64,000 nucleotides of DNA from Raphanus sativus. Its lineage: Eukaryota > Streptophyta > Magnoliopsida > Brassicales > Brassicaceae. Positions 46,526 to 58,920 of this stretch are shown in pieces. The first letter of the stretch is position 1; each line of letters starts with the position of its first letter. The notes under the pieces were generated by a model, which was not told the DNA's origin, searched no databases, and saw only the letters and a list, made by a program, of their open reading frames with translations. Position numbers and translations under genes: made by a program. The stretch lies in the NCBI RefSeq assembly GCF_000801105.2, contig NC_079516.1, positions 17,136,383 to 17,200,382 on the forward strand, read 5' to 3'.

Positions 46526-48397
46526 TAAACTATTAAAGGGGAAGTACAGATTGTATTTGGCCCTAACTTTTCTTCAATATTTAATTTTTTATGCCACTGG
46601 TATTAAACACAGTCGTTTTATAACATTAAAAATCATCTAACTTAATTTGATTCTTCTAAACGTGAAATAACTCGAAACATGGGTTAAGCTTTCGATCTCT
46701 CTTTTATCTCTTTTTATCTTTCAGAGAAAGTCGCCGATTCTCGTGACAAAAAAAAAAGTCGCTGATTCTTTTCCGGCATCTGTCTCCCACGATGGTCAGT
46801 CTCCGCCTCTAGCAAACGGTGGCTTTTACAGCACCGATTTAGCCCGCTTCAGAGTCTAGCTTTATTGTTGCTCTTCACTGATGGTGACGGCTGGCTTTTC
46901 ACCGTTTTTTTCAGTTTTCTTTTTCTTTAGTTTCGTTTGATTTTTCTTTTGATATTCGCTCTTCCGACTTTGATTTTGGTTCAGTTGAAATTTGATTCTC
47001 AGATTTGATAATTTGATTCCCCTATCACTGGCACTTAAAAGGTGAATAGTGCTTGCCTAAGTGGTTTGGAAGCTATTAGATGTGTTTGGATCCTGGTGGC
47101 TTGGACTGACTCAAGAATTTTTCCCCTTCGTCGGAAGTGTTTGTCTCGACAGCTTCTCAATCACTTCTGATTTCTGAATTAAGCTATGTTGGTTGCTCTT
47201 CATCCGATGAGATTGGTCTCCGGTGATTCCCAAGCTCCGGCTTGAATTCTCCGTGCACGTTTGCGAGGTGGCAGGAGTGCCAGTGCTATGTTGCGTCGAG
47301 AAGCTGCGTTGTATGTGATCATCTCTCTTTGATCTGGAAAGTTTGAGTCTTTTTAAGGTACCAGAGGTTTTAAATCTTTAAGTTTTGACATAAACCAGTT
47401 TGTTAGTTATTTGGAGAAACCTCTGTACTATCTCCATGATTGTACGATTTTTTGTGCTTTTATTTATTAAAGGTTTGAATCTTTTTTAGTTTAGAGGACC
47501 ATTAACTAATTTCTTAGTTATTTACAGTGTTTGTTTGTTTGTTTGTTTGTTTGCAGTTATCTTAGCTATATTCTGTTTCATATTGGAATATGACAAGTAG
47601 CTTCCTCTGTCTGCAAGATAGAGCTTTACTATGTTGGGAATGAGATGTCGGAATCCACACTCTGAACCGTCATGTTTCAGTTCACCATAGATTTCTTCTG
47701 AATGGGATCAGTGTTGGTTTTGAATCTACAGAAACATCACCTTCTGAAAAGTTCTCACCACCATCCAGGGATATGAAACTATGGAGACCAAATAGTTTAC
47801 CTTACTTACCTACACATGAGCCTTCAATGGACTTTAATCATCACATCAGGGGTTTTTACCAGAAACTAAAATCATTGATCACATCTCAGTGTTTATTCTG
47901 GAGATTTCTTCTTCAATTCCTTTTACTGGTTCATCCCTGAAGAAGAGGGTTGAGAAACGGCGGCAGGAACGGTTCTAACAACTGCAACTATCTCTTGGCC
48001 GAGAAAAACTGGAAGTCAGTTTTGTTACAGTGTATCTTGTGATTCTGTACTTTAAGAGAAATATTTTCTCAGCTGGAGTAGTAATGTTCAGATCATTTAA
48101 CATCCGAATAAGTTAAACACTGTATATTAATCATTCAAGCTTACTTACTATCCAGTTCTCGAGATATGATTTCCAAACATCACAAAAATCTAACCACTTT
48201 GAAAATATATCTCCATATTTTCAATATTTACTGAATGCTTTTATAAATCTTAAACCAATATTTATAGAAAAAGATTATCAATATAGAGACAAATGGAGCA
48301 TCCGTCTCTTAAGATGGTAATTCAACTAACGTGCCAGATCACACCGCTTGCACCACCAGCAAAAAGAGAAGATTAAGTTTACATAAAATCTTTAAAA
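46526..48397. other. Captured-looking non-coding region with gene-like composition
   Basis: It begins right after the previous Helitron end with AAACTATTAAAGGGGAAGTA, a sequence resembling Helitron 5' ends. Then it becomes less AT-rich, with CT-rich and splice-like patches (TTATCTTTCAG at 46716) and CCGGTGATT/CTCCGG words as in Brassicaceae 5' regions. No frame stays open and no family is recognised. A TTTG microsatellite lies at 47529-47551. Possible gene-fragment capture or a non-coding transcript. Confidence 0.35.
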
Positions 48398-49777
48398 TCT
48401 ATATTATTGAAAATGAAGTATAAATTAGGCTTATTTGAAAAAAAAAATAACAATTTTAAAAAGATGTTTGTATGGAAACTTGGATAACAGTTTTAAAAAA
48501 AATTGGTTTATTTGAAAATATGAATAACAGTTTAAAAAGATGTTTGTTTGAAAACATGAATAGCAGTATATAATGTTGTTTGGAAACATATATAGCAGTA
48601 TATTAAAAAAATTATGTTATTAAGAAAAATTAGAAATCTATTATATTATGAGAAATTATCTATTTGGACAAATTTTAAAATATAAAATGAACTAATTTAA
48701 TTATCTAAAAATATCATTTGTATAAAATAATCATAAAACAAAATTTAAATGTTATATAAATATTTCAAATAATTTAAAATTGATTTATATAAAAAATTGA
48801 TTCAAAATATATTCAAAATATATTTTTACTAAAATATTTTCAATACACATTATTAAAAATGTATTTAATATATATAACAAAAATACAATACAAAGTCAAA
48901 TTTCATATACCAACTTAAATTATGATTTTTATATTTCACATTAAATTTAAAATATAATATATGTGATTATTTATACTATAGTACGTATAAAATAATATTA
49001 GTTATATGTTTACACTGTTTTTTAATAGAAAAAATAGATTGTGAATTAGGGGTGGGCGTTCGGGTACCCATTCATGTTTGATTCGGGTCTGTTTGGGTTT
49101 CGGGGTTTTGGGGTCAAAGATTTCAGTTCCATTAGGATATTTGTAAATTTTGGTTCGGATTCGATTCAAATCTTTGCGGGTTCGTTCGAGTTTGGATAAC
49201 TCATTTAAATTATTTTTAAAATTTATTATATACGTTAAATTTCTCAAAATCTATAAACAAAATAATATATTACATATAAATTTGAGTAACATGTATCAGA
49301 ATACCTAAACTTAACATATAAATTGGTCTGATTTAGATTTTTGGATAGAGAATCAATAATTATTTTAAAGTATTTTTGGTGTTTTGAGTATACTTTAACT
49401 ATTTTAGATATTTACATTGGACTATTTATATATATTTTTCATTTATTTAAACCAACTTAAAAAAAGAACCATATATATTTTGGATGTTTTTATATATATT
49501 AAATCTAAAATAATATATATATATATATCAAATATAAGGGTATCCAGAATACTTTGGTTCAAATCAAATTCGGTTTAACTTCTGTAAATACTAAAATTTT
49601 GAATAATTTGGATATTTAATCAATTTCGGTTCGGATTTGTTACTTCTTTTGGATCGGGATCGGTTCGATTTTTTCGATTCGGGTTTTTTTGTCGAACTCT
49701 GATATTGATATGAAAAATAAATAGTAATATATTTTATAAAAATATGTACCCGCACGGGCGTGCGGGTCAAAATCTAG
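48398..49777 (+). mobile_element. Helitron family I, 1.38 kb, with hAT-derived interior
   Basis: It starts A|TCTATATTATTGAAAATGAA and ends with hairpin CCCGCACGGGCGTGCGGG (49749-49766) and TCAAAAT-CTAG|T at 49774-49777. From about 49047 the interior turns into TTAGGGGTGGGCGTTCGGG and TTCGG-type words typical of the hAT-like elements. Related to 53522-55515, including the repeated GTTTGGAAACATGAATA phrase near the 5' end. Confidence 0.8.
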
Positions 49778-51146
49778 TGTAAATTAATGAAACAAACGAC
49801 ATATTTCCAAATTTTATGTTAATATATAGGAAATGAATATTTCATGTTTATTTAAATAAAGATTGTGTTCGAAAAAAATTGATATTGTTTTGGTTGGTCA
49901 ATGTGATAACTTAAAAATAGATGTAATCTGAATAATTGATAGCTGCCAAAAAAAAAGGAATAATTGATAGATTGGAGTTCCTATCGGCAGTAGGAAATAT
50001 AACCGAGATATGGTTAGTTAAGGAGACTCGAGATTTTTGTTTGAGTGTTTCAACTGATTTAGGCTACTTATTTAATGTTTTTTAATGAAAATAAGGTAGT
50101 GGCATAGTCTTGTAGTATTTTAGGTAAAATAAGGATTATTTCTAATTTGTACTTCACTTTTAATTAGATTAGATGTTTTTAGTTAATGCCGAATCAATAC
50201 GTTTATTAATGGAATAAATGTGAATCAATCATGTAGAATCAATATGTTTAGTTAATGCCGAGTGACAAAAAAAAAAAAAGTTAATGCCGAGTGAATGCGT
50301 GTTGAGTCTATTGACTAAGCACATGCCATGTTTGTATATATATACATTCAGCGGTGACATAGTTTTTTTGAAATCTAAAACATTTAATATGCTAACATAA
50401 AAATACATTAAACCATTCTTGATACAAATTAAAAGCAGACAAATATGAAACACGTATATACTTATGTACAAAGGGGATTCTATGTATTTTAGCATATTAT
50501 TATTAAAAAATAGTATACCAGAATCATGTATATACTTTTTTGGTCATTTATAAGAATACAGAAGATTCACGATACATAATTATCAAATGGATTGTATCAT
50601 TATTTTTAAAAACTAAATTAATAGGGAAAATACATCAAGGGTGAGTAGATCAATAACATTCAAATTTCGTATATATACTTACCATACAAACATTCCTAAT
50701 AATTATAATTGATCGCAATTATCAATAATTGTCTAAATATGGAAAAAGATTACGGTTTAATAATTTTTCGGAATTTGACATACTTTATAATAATCAAACT
50801 AAGTCTTCTTATTTTTAAGTGAAAGACTCATTCCAAACTTTAGATAGATTCTTTTATTTTTTTATGAACACAAACTCATACTATAATTTTATTTTATTCA
50901 AATATGTCGACCCTCAACTTTTCAATATAAGATATGATGTGGAATATTTGTATTCTCTAATGCATATTTTTGTCTTCTCCTTTTTACAATTTTTATCATA
51001 TTTTACGCCTACATACTATATATAATATTTACGTGTGAATTTTAATAATTGTATATTAAAATTTCTCCATGTTTACGTATATGTATTATTATTATATATA
51101 TATTTAAATATTATCTGCGTAAAACTATTTATTATTCCTTTCACTC

Positions 51147-51172
51147 CGCGCAAGGCGCGGATCATATCCTAG
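51147..51172 (+). mobile_element. Helitron 3' terminus
   Basis: CCGCGCAAGGCGCGG (51146-51160) then ATCATAT-CTAG|T at 51169-51172 is a plus-strand Helitron end, similar to the family A end (TTTCATCCCGCGCAGGGCG). The 5' end was not found between 49778 and here. Confidence 0.6.
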
Positions 51173-52348
51173 TTATACAGAAAATTAGTCATATCGAGTC
51201 TTTTTCCTATGAATTACATGTTTTTAATTAAAAATTTGGCAAGCTATAATGTACTAATATGTAACAAATTCAGTTTCATGTAAAGGTATGTAACATTTAT
51301 AATGTAAGAACCATCTTCATTCATCTTTTTTTAGTGAAAAAAAAACCTCTTTTAAAGGTAAAATGCTAAGCTTCCTTCTTCATTCATCTTAACTTAGTAA
51401 GTGAATATAACAGAAGCTTAATTAAAGGCTTTAAAGCTACTTCAGTAGTGCTCACTGCTCCCATCACTTCTTGTTTGAAACTAATTCCATTGGTTTCTTC
51501 ATTACTCTTTCTTACATCAACACATAAACAAACAAAAAGTAAACTGGTCGTCATTGTGGTGAAGAAAATTGATAATGTTTTTGTAAGTTGTTCTGCAACT
51601 TCTGTTATTACGCTCCCTTTCTCCAAAACATCCATCAGCCGAGCCAAATGCAGAAAGAACTGTGATGGGTTTTGTTTACTGCGACGTCTCCTCCAATTTC
51701 AAAAGTTTAGGGAAACTTGCATACTTCCCTTAAGGTTGGATGTTTTAGAGTATAATCAATCTTGGCTCATCTTTACTTAAGCAACCGATTTCTTTTTCCA
51801 GATAGTCCTCTCTATTGATCCAGAACTCTAGGTGCGTTCCCATTCAACAAATTTTCTCTTGACAATCATTTCATTTCACTTACTAGAGTTTCAGGGGTTT
51901 CTTGTTGCGAAAGCGAAATCATTGAGGTTTGGAAATGCTATAGAAGAGCACGATGTGAGAAAGAAGCTATAATAGTATCTGTAATCCTTAATCTCAGCTG
52001 CGTCCTGCTGTAGTGGTGGGTTCAATAAGTTTGGTACTTGGTGTTGGTTTGGGTTCTTGGGTCCAGGCTTCGAAATTAAACCACAAAGTTAATCTCTTTC
52101 TCTTGGAACCAGTTAAGGGTTTGTGGATTGTGGTGAATTGAAGAGTAAAGGCATCCCGACTTTGAGAAACTTACAGTGTTTTTTTTTTCAATTGAAAGTT
52201 TTGATCTTTTTTTTTTAGGAATCGAATAAGAAGACACAGTAAGATCCTGATGCAGAATTGAGAAGAATAAAGAAAAAAGTTGACATCTTTCGATCTCAAA
52301 AAATGAGTCAAGAAAAGAAATGAGCTCAACACTTAAAAAAGTACTGTG
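51173..52348. other. Gene-fragment-like spacer, unrecognised
   Basis: On the minus strand at 51384-51647 a frame contains MARLMDVLEKGSVITEVAEQ, and on the plus strand near 51891 an acceptor-like TTTCAG precedes GFLVAKAKSLRFGNAIEEHD. Both look like exon-sized relics but I do not recognise the families and both meet stops quickly. No intact gene is supported. Confidence 0.3.
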
Positions 52349-52361
52349 AGACTTTAGTTTT

Positions 52362-53448
52362 GTCTGGCTTGAGAGATATACAACTTTTTAATCAAGCACT
52401 ACTGGCAAAAACCGCATGGAAAATACTGTCTACACCAAGTTGCTTACTAGCTATAGTGCTTACCGAAAAGTATTGCCACAAGAAAAGTTTCAAAGACGGC
52501 ACCAAAACTTAAACTCTTCATGCGGTCAATAATACAGGGAGCTTTACCTTTAGGAGTGGAGTTCCAATGCCGAGGGGATGAACTCTGCTGCACTATGCAG
52601 TCTGCCCCCGCTGTAAGAAGGAGGAGTCTGCGATCCACCTGTTCTTCCAATATCCCTTTGCCAAAGAGGTGTGGCGACTCACTCCGCTTAATGCATCAGT
52701 TCACCTAGCTGAAGCATCGAATTTCAAGACCCAGTTCAGAAGTGCTCTCTGCCTCCCGCCTACTGGCATTAGAGTACCAATACTTCCGTGGATATGATGG
52801 TCCCTGTGGATGGCAAGAAACAAACTAATCTTTGAGGACAAAACGGCTCAACCAACAGAGGTAATAACAAAAAGGTCTCTCATCGGCACTAGAATGGGAT
52901 CAAGGACAAACTGTGGTTCAACCGAGAAGAAATCAAAACTTACCAAGGATCTCAGGTCAACGGCAAAGCTCCACTCTCCCCTCGATCACCTCCTGTTTCG
53001 TAGACGCAGCGTGGGACGGTCTCTCAAATCGAGTAGGCATCGCCTGGCACTTCAACAACAACGTAGCCTCTCCCCTCATGGCTGAATCACTAGACCTTCG
53101 TCAAGGAATCATAGAAACCCTAGGGTTAGGACTTCCCTCCATCGTGTTCCACTCCGATTGCGCAACGCTCATCAGAGCAATCTCAACCAAAAGCCAAATC
53201 AAAGAGACCTATAGGATCCTCCAGGACATCAAGAATCTCTCCGCTGGCTTTGCTTCCATCTCCTTCCTGCATGTATCTCGTTCCCAAAACAGCATAGCAG
53301 ATGTTTTAACAAAAGGGGCCCTTAAGGCCCACTCTGTTTTTTCTTGTTTTCCTCTGAGCTAGCTCTTTTTGGGCCTGAACTTTATTGTCTTTTATTTTCG
53401 CACATTTTCCTTTCAATTTTAATATAAATCCGGTTGTTCAAAAAAAAA
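52362..53448 (+). mobile_element. 5'-truncated LINE with RNase H, poly(A) and 13-bp TSD
   Basis: Direct repeats AGACTTTAGTTTT at 52349-52361 and 53449-53461 flank it. It ends in an A run just before the right repeat. Broken frames read LRDIQLFNQALLAKTAWKIL, then a zf-RVT-type CPRCKKEESAIHLFFQYPFA (about 52600-52660), and an RNase H-like segment at 52913-53362: SCFVDAAWDG, GLPSIVFHSDCATLIRA, LHVSRSQNSIADVLTKGAL. This is the C-terminal order of plant L1-type ORF2. Several shifts and stops make it inactive, but the RNase H part is still open. Confidence 0.87.
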
Positions 53449-53521
53449 AGACTTTAGTTTTTTTCTTTTTTCTTCTTTTGTTTGGTTTGATTTGTTACTA
53501 AGAGAATATTTATTGCAGTAA

Positions 53522-55515
53522 TCTATATTATTAAAATTGAAATACAAATTATGTTTGTTTGGAAACATGGATAACAGTTTAAAAAATAAGTTTGTTTGGA
53601 AACATAAATAGTAGTTTTAAAAAAGAGATTTATTTGGAAACATGAATAACATTAAAAAAATATGTTTGTTTAGATAAATGAATAACAATATTAAAAAAGA
53701 ATATAATGTTGTTTGAAAACATTTATATCAATATATTAAGAAAAAAGTAATAGACTTATATTATTAAAAAATTGGAAATTCATTATATTATAATAAACTA
53801 TTTATTTGGACCCGTTTTAAAATATTAAGAAAGAAAGCTAATTTAATTATCTAAAAACATCTTTTATCTAAAATAATCATAAAACAAAATTTAAACTTTA
53901 TATATATTTTTCAAATCAAAATAATAATTAATAGATATATTTTCAAATCATAATAATAACTTAAAAGTTGATTTATATCAAAATTTATTCAAAAATATAC
54001 ATATATTCAAAATTTTATTTTTACTAAAATATTTCCAATAACCATTATTAAAATTCGTTTTCAATAATATAAGAAAATACAATACAAAGTATAATTTCAT
54101 ATACCAACTTAAATTAGGGTTTTTATATTTCACATTAATTTCAAAAAATATAATATATGCTATTATTTATATGATGTTACATATTAAATACTACTAATTA
54201 TATGATTACTTATATAATTGTACATATAAAACACGATTAATTATATGATGACACAAATATGATATATAATAGTGATTAGGAGTGGGTGTTCGGGTATCCA
54301 TTCGGATTCGGTTCGGGTTTGTTTGGATTTGGGTTTTTGGGATTAAAGATTTCAACCCCATTCGAATATTTCTAAATTTTGATTCAGATTCGGTTCGGAT
54401 TTTTGCGGGTTCGATTCGAGTTCGGATAAACCATTTAAATTATTTTAAAAAATTAAAATTAATTATATACTTTAAATTTCTCAAAATCTATAAAACCAGC
54501 CCTAATTTTTTCTATAAAAATAATTAAATTTTCATTAATAAAGAAGATCCTGTTTACAACCAATATTTGATCCGTATATACTCAAAATCTTAATTATTTA
54601 ATCATTATCAATATATAGAAAATCAGATTCACAAATCCTATTCATAAAGAAACCTACGTGCACATTTCCTCGCCAAGGAAACTAGAAGTAATGGTGTTCT
54701 TTTTTTCCATATTGATCAAACCCAGCCGGATAGAGCGTCTCTTAGAAACGTCTCAAGACTGACTACGACTTGATCTTGAAAATGGGCGTTGACAAAAAAA
54801 AAAATCCTAGTCATAAATTGTATTCATAAACTGAATACCTTCAATTGCGGAAAATCTTTGGTTAATCACCAAAAATATGGAATGATTATATACCCCAACC
54901 AAGAGTCAACATTGTATTTGTTATTGTGTTCAATTGCAGAAAGTCAACACTGATATTTCCAAGTTTACAAACAGTTTTTTTTTAAAAAAAATCTGTTACA
55001 TATGGGCTTTTAAAATAATGAGCCTTTTTCAAATCTAAATGATCCAAATAGTTATCTTTTTTATAACACTTACCCAAATAGTTATCTATTTATCACAAAC
55101 TGAAGCCTTTAATTAAATTGTAACTATTTTAATATCATTAATAAATTTAAATATTATTATAAAAAATTAATCAAAATTTAAATATGTAGAATTTCATAGC
55201 CGTTTAATAAATAAATTATGTACAATATCATATCTAATTTTTTAATTTATATATCATAATAACTTATAATTCTTTATTTTTCATATTTAAATTTTTAAAA
55301 TTGACAAAATTTATTTTTATATTTCTTATGATAATGCATCATTGTCTTCATATTTTTATTTCACTTTCTCTATATACTAAATATCAGTAATAAAGTATGT
55401 TGTCAACAAGAACACATATACTATACAATATAATACAACTAACTATTAGAAATACATCAATTAGTATAAATAAAACAAATTTTAAAAGTAAAATAACCGG
55501 CAGGTCAGGATCTAG
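53522..55515 (+). mobile_element. Helitron family I, second copy, about 2.0 kb
   Basis: It starts A|TCTATATTATTAAAATTGAA at 53522 and closely follows the 48398 element through repeated GTTTGGAAACAT phrases and the hAT-like insert (GAGTGGGTGTTCGGGTATCC at 54280). A plausible end is GGTCAGGAT-CTAG|T at 55512-55515, though the hairpin there (ACCGGCAGGT) is decayed. A 154-bp LINE insertion at 54649-54802 adds length. Confidence 0.6.
54649..54802 (+). mobile_element. Very short LINE 3' fragment, 15-bp TSD
   Basis: AATCCTATTCATAAA (54634-54648) and AATCCTAGTCATAAA (54803-54817) are 15-bp target repeats with one mismatch. The insert ends GGGCGTTGAC plus an A run and matches the 3' end of the LINE fragment at 14420-14832 (AACCCAGCCGGATAGAGCG versus a similar phrase there). 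Confidence 0.72.
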
Positions 55516-55790
55516 TTAGGGTTATAAGCCTAATAATTAAACTTTAATTTTTAATGGAAAGTGATAATAAAGAAAAACGGTAAAACTGCAAGACTAAAAT
55601 AGCCATATAATGATAGTTTTAAAGTGGTTGTATCAATGAATTTTGGGGATCAAGATAATTACTACGTTTTCGTTATTTCGTTTTTTCTTACCTTTTGTGA
55701 AACCTAATTAAAAAAGTAATAACCTTTCTAAACAAACAGAATTAATAATTTTAGTCAAAATCCAAAAACCCTAATCCTCACTGAAAAAGG

Positions 55791-56434
55791 TAGGCCTGGG
55801 CATTCGGATCGTCGGGTCGGGTTCGAACCGGGTCCTTTCGGCTCCGGGTCTTTCGGGTCTACGAGTTTAGGACCCGATAGGATAATTTCAAATTTTCGGT
55901 TCCGGGTCGGTTCGGGTCGTACCGGGTTCGGGTCGGATCGGGTCTTATATAGTTGGACCCATTCGGGTAATTAGAATTTATCGGTTCGGTTCTGGGTCAG
56001 GTTCGGGTCGGGTTCGGTTCGGGTTCGACCTAAAAAATATCTAAAAATACCTTAAAAGCATCTGAAAATATTAATATATCCGAAAATATTTGATATTTTA
56101 TTTAAAATTTGTGTCTTTATTATATTAAAATGTGTATATATACTAAACTATGCGAGATTGATCAATAATTGATTGTCTACTAATGGCTGATCCCTTTGTT
56201 ATGTAGGCAAATAACCCGTCTTCGACTCCCCCTAAATTCATTTTATTTAATTTACATTATTAATTCGGGTACCCGTCGGGTTTCGGGTTCGGGTCGGGTC
56301 GGGTCCAAGACCCGCGGGTCCTCTACAACAAGACCCGATAGGGTAATTTGATCGGATCGGTTCCTACCCGGACCAGGTTTTTTCGGGTCGGTTTCGGGTC
56401 GGGTCTTCGGATCCGGGTAAAATGCCCAGGCCTA
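55791..56434. mobile_element. hAT-type non-autonomous element, 644 bp, young
   Basis: Termini are TAGGCCTGGGCATTCGGATC and GATCCGGG...TGCCCAGGCCTA. Perfect 8 bp duplications GAAAAAGG lie at 55783-55790 and 56435-56442. Subterminal arrays repeat TTCGGGTCGGG. The terminus (TAGGCCTGGGCA) marks a subfamily distinct from the TAGGGGTGGGC elements. Intact ends and TSD suggest recent insertion. Confidence 0.92.
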
Positions 56435-56464
56435 GAAAAAGGATTCAATTCAACAAGCTGTTTA

Positions 56465-56471
56465 TATATAA
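56465..56471 (+). promoter_or_regulatory. TATA box of secreted-protein ORF
   Basis: TATATAA about 60 bp before the ATG at 56528. It lies only about 30 bp downstream of the hAT element's right end, so the element occupies the proximal promoter. Confidence 0.5.
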
Positions 56472-56527
56472 ACACAAACCTCTATCATCAGGCTTGAATT
56501 TTAAAAAACTAACCTTTCTCTCCAACA

Positions 56528-56952
56528 ATGTCTGTGGTCACAAAGTTCTTCATCCTCTTCCTTTTGGTTGATATATCCACCGCATATTATAGGCCAGCTG
56601 ATCCGACCTCCGAGAACAAAAAGGAATCGGTCTAAATAAGTCAGAGATTGACTATTTCAGTATTTTTAGAGACATAGTTCGAGGATGGCGAAGAGAAGCA
56701 GATGCAAAATACTCGATGTCGGCATCTACCGATTACATGGCCCGTTCATTATTCCTACAAGACAAAGTTCGAGGTTATGTTCAGCTTTGGGGAGAGTGGA
56801 AGAATCATACGGGATACCCATACGCCGACTTGCATAAGAAAATTTGTGGTGACTTTTGGCCAATAGAATATATTGATTGCCGTCGAACTGAGGGTATAGA
56901 TCTCTTGATGTATCTTTTATATGGGCTTAGTGCAGAATCGGGCATGGTTTAA
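56528..56952 (+). pseudogene. Small secreted protein of unknown family, one frameshift
   Basis: ATG 56528 opens MSVVTKFFILFLLVDISTAY, a clear signal peptide, then YRPADPTSENKK and a stop at 56633. Shifting one frame at the A5 run near 56617 continues uninterrupted through GLNKSEIDYFSIFRDIVRGW, MARSLFLQDKVRGYVQLWGE, CGDFWPIEYIDCRRTEG and LLMYLLYGLSAESGMV to the stop at 56952, about 140 residues in all. I do not recognise the family. Two cysteines remain in the C-terminal part, so it is not an obvious cysteine-rich peptide. The TATA box is in place. It is either a pseudogene or a gene with a homopolymer sequence error. Confidence 0.6.
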
Positions 56953-58466
56953 ATGCTTCATCTTTTTCTGTTTTTATTTACTTTTCTTTTGATATTCTTA
57001 TGAGACAGACAACGTAGCAAAGACCAATAAAATTGAGTTCGATTTTTGGTGCGATCTGTGTTATAGCTGATTTTACTCTTATTTTCTGTTGAGAAAATTC
57101 CCAAAACGGAACAAAAATTATCATGGTTATCTCATTATAAAACCATCACCAAATTATTTCTATAGTATAATATTTTTTCATAATCCTAAAACTAACCATT
57201 TATTAACCAAATTAAATATATTAAACATAATTAGAAAATTTAATTTTTAAATTAAAGTTAAAATATTTAATAAAAGGAAAAGAATATTAAAAAAATTAGA
57301 AACAAAAAGGGAAACATATCCCTAATTTACTTGTTTCCCCTTTGGTATCTCCGCCTCTCTCTCAAGACAAAGAACATGGCGATTTTGTGTAGAACTTGAT
57401 TCCAATAATAGTAGCCTACCCCTTTGTCATCAGCCGGAAAACCTATGCCATGGTTGCACCTAATTCACAAACACCACGTGTTGTATAGATATATGCATTA
57501 TAGAACAAAAGTTTGTGAAAATCACAAGACAAATTATGGAGAAATCATAGATTGATGAAAAAGAAAATAGAAAATAGTTTTTTATATATATTTTGACAAA
57601 ACGAATCGATCAAAACAAGTTCGGGAAGTTCAAAATTTTTCTTAACTGAAACTTTTTTCTTAATTTTCGCAAAAAAACAGGTTTTCTTATCCGTAGAAAA
57701 CACCTTCTACACTATTAGAACCATGAAAAAAAATCTCGTATGCAGTTTCTACTAATTTTAGACGTTCGTGTAAGTTCTAGATTTCGCATTTCTGAAATTT
57801 TAGAATCCCTTATATATTATTTGAGGAGCATTCATTGAAAATAACCTTGTATTGATGTGTGATTTACATGTGTGCCATTTACACGTGTCAGCTCCACAAG
57901 CACTCTCATCCCTTAAATTTAAAGACCCTTTGCTAACTAGAATAATTACAGGAATTGCCATTGATCAATATATTATAACTTTACTAATATAGTATAAGCT
58001 ACTTTGTTATTGACTAACCAAACAAATTAAAACGTAAACGTTTAATGCTATGACTTTATTATTTTTCTATCTTGAAGATGAATGATTTTATGATCTGCAG
58101 ATGAATTATTTTCTTATATACACGTCAAGAGGATTGTATATTAAACGTTGACCCCTAGACAAAAATAAAAATTATGTGCAAAGTCTCAATCCTATGTAGT
58201 ATATTCACAATGTTAGAGAATTCTATTATATATTCATCCAATTTATCTTGATTTTTACATATTATACATATACTTCACATTCTTTTGTTAGTTGAGGTTA
58301 TAACATATAGTATATGAATTTATTATATTTACGAGTCTGTTATGAAATTATTTGCAATTTTTTTTATAAAGAGAAATAATTAAAACCAAACTATAACATG
58401 GGTTCTGATATAAAATGTCTAACTATATATAAAATGTAACCATCAAGAAGTTCTATATATAGTTAG

Positions 58467-58469
<3 letters not shown>

Positions 58470-58514
<45 letters not shown>
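58470..58514. repeat. (AT)n microsatellite
   Basis: About 45 bp of AT repeat inside the family A Helitron, between two GTCTAACTATA-like phrases. Confidence 0.9.
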
Positions 58515-58517
<3 letters not shown>

Positions 58518-58920
58518 GTGTTATAATAAGGATGCCTAACTATAGTGTTTACATAGATAGTGTAATGTCTAACTATAATGTCGTCTATATATCAAGTATC
58601 AAATAATAATAAGAAAACAAAACAAAACTGTAATTGGACATATACAGAATTCATATAACCTACCAAATTTATTATGTTAACTTAATCAATTTTAAAATGT
58701 CTAACCTACAAATCTGGGTGGCATTAAATAAAACGTGATTTGCAAAGACAAATGATATCGTGTTTGTTAAAAGGAAACTTCTAATAAGTTTGATATTTTT
58801 TTTTACGATTTTGGTAACTAAATTTGCTGATTAAACTCTCAATAATCTGTGGTGCCATTAATTGGCTTAATTTCTGTATATATTAGGGAGTTGATTATGA
58901 CTATACTCTTTTAACAAAAA

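Noticed and set aside
46526..48360. Possible protein-coding gene suggested by composition
   Set aside because: All frames contain frequent stops and no splice model yields a credible product; kept only as a captured-looking region.
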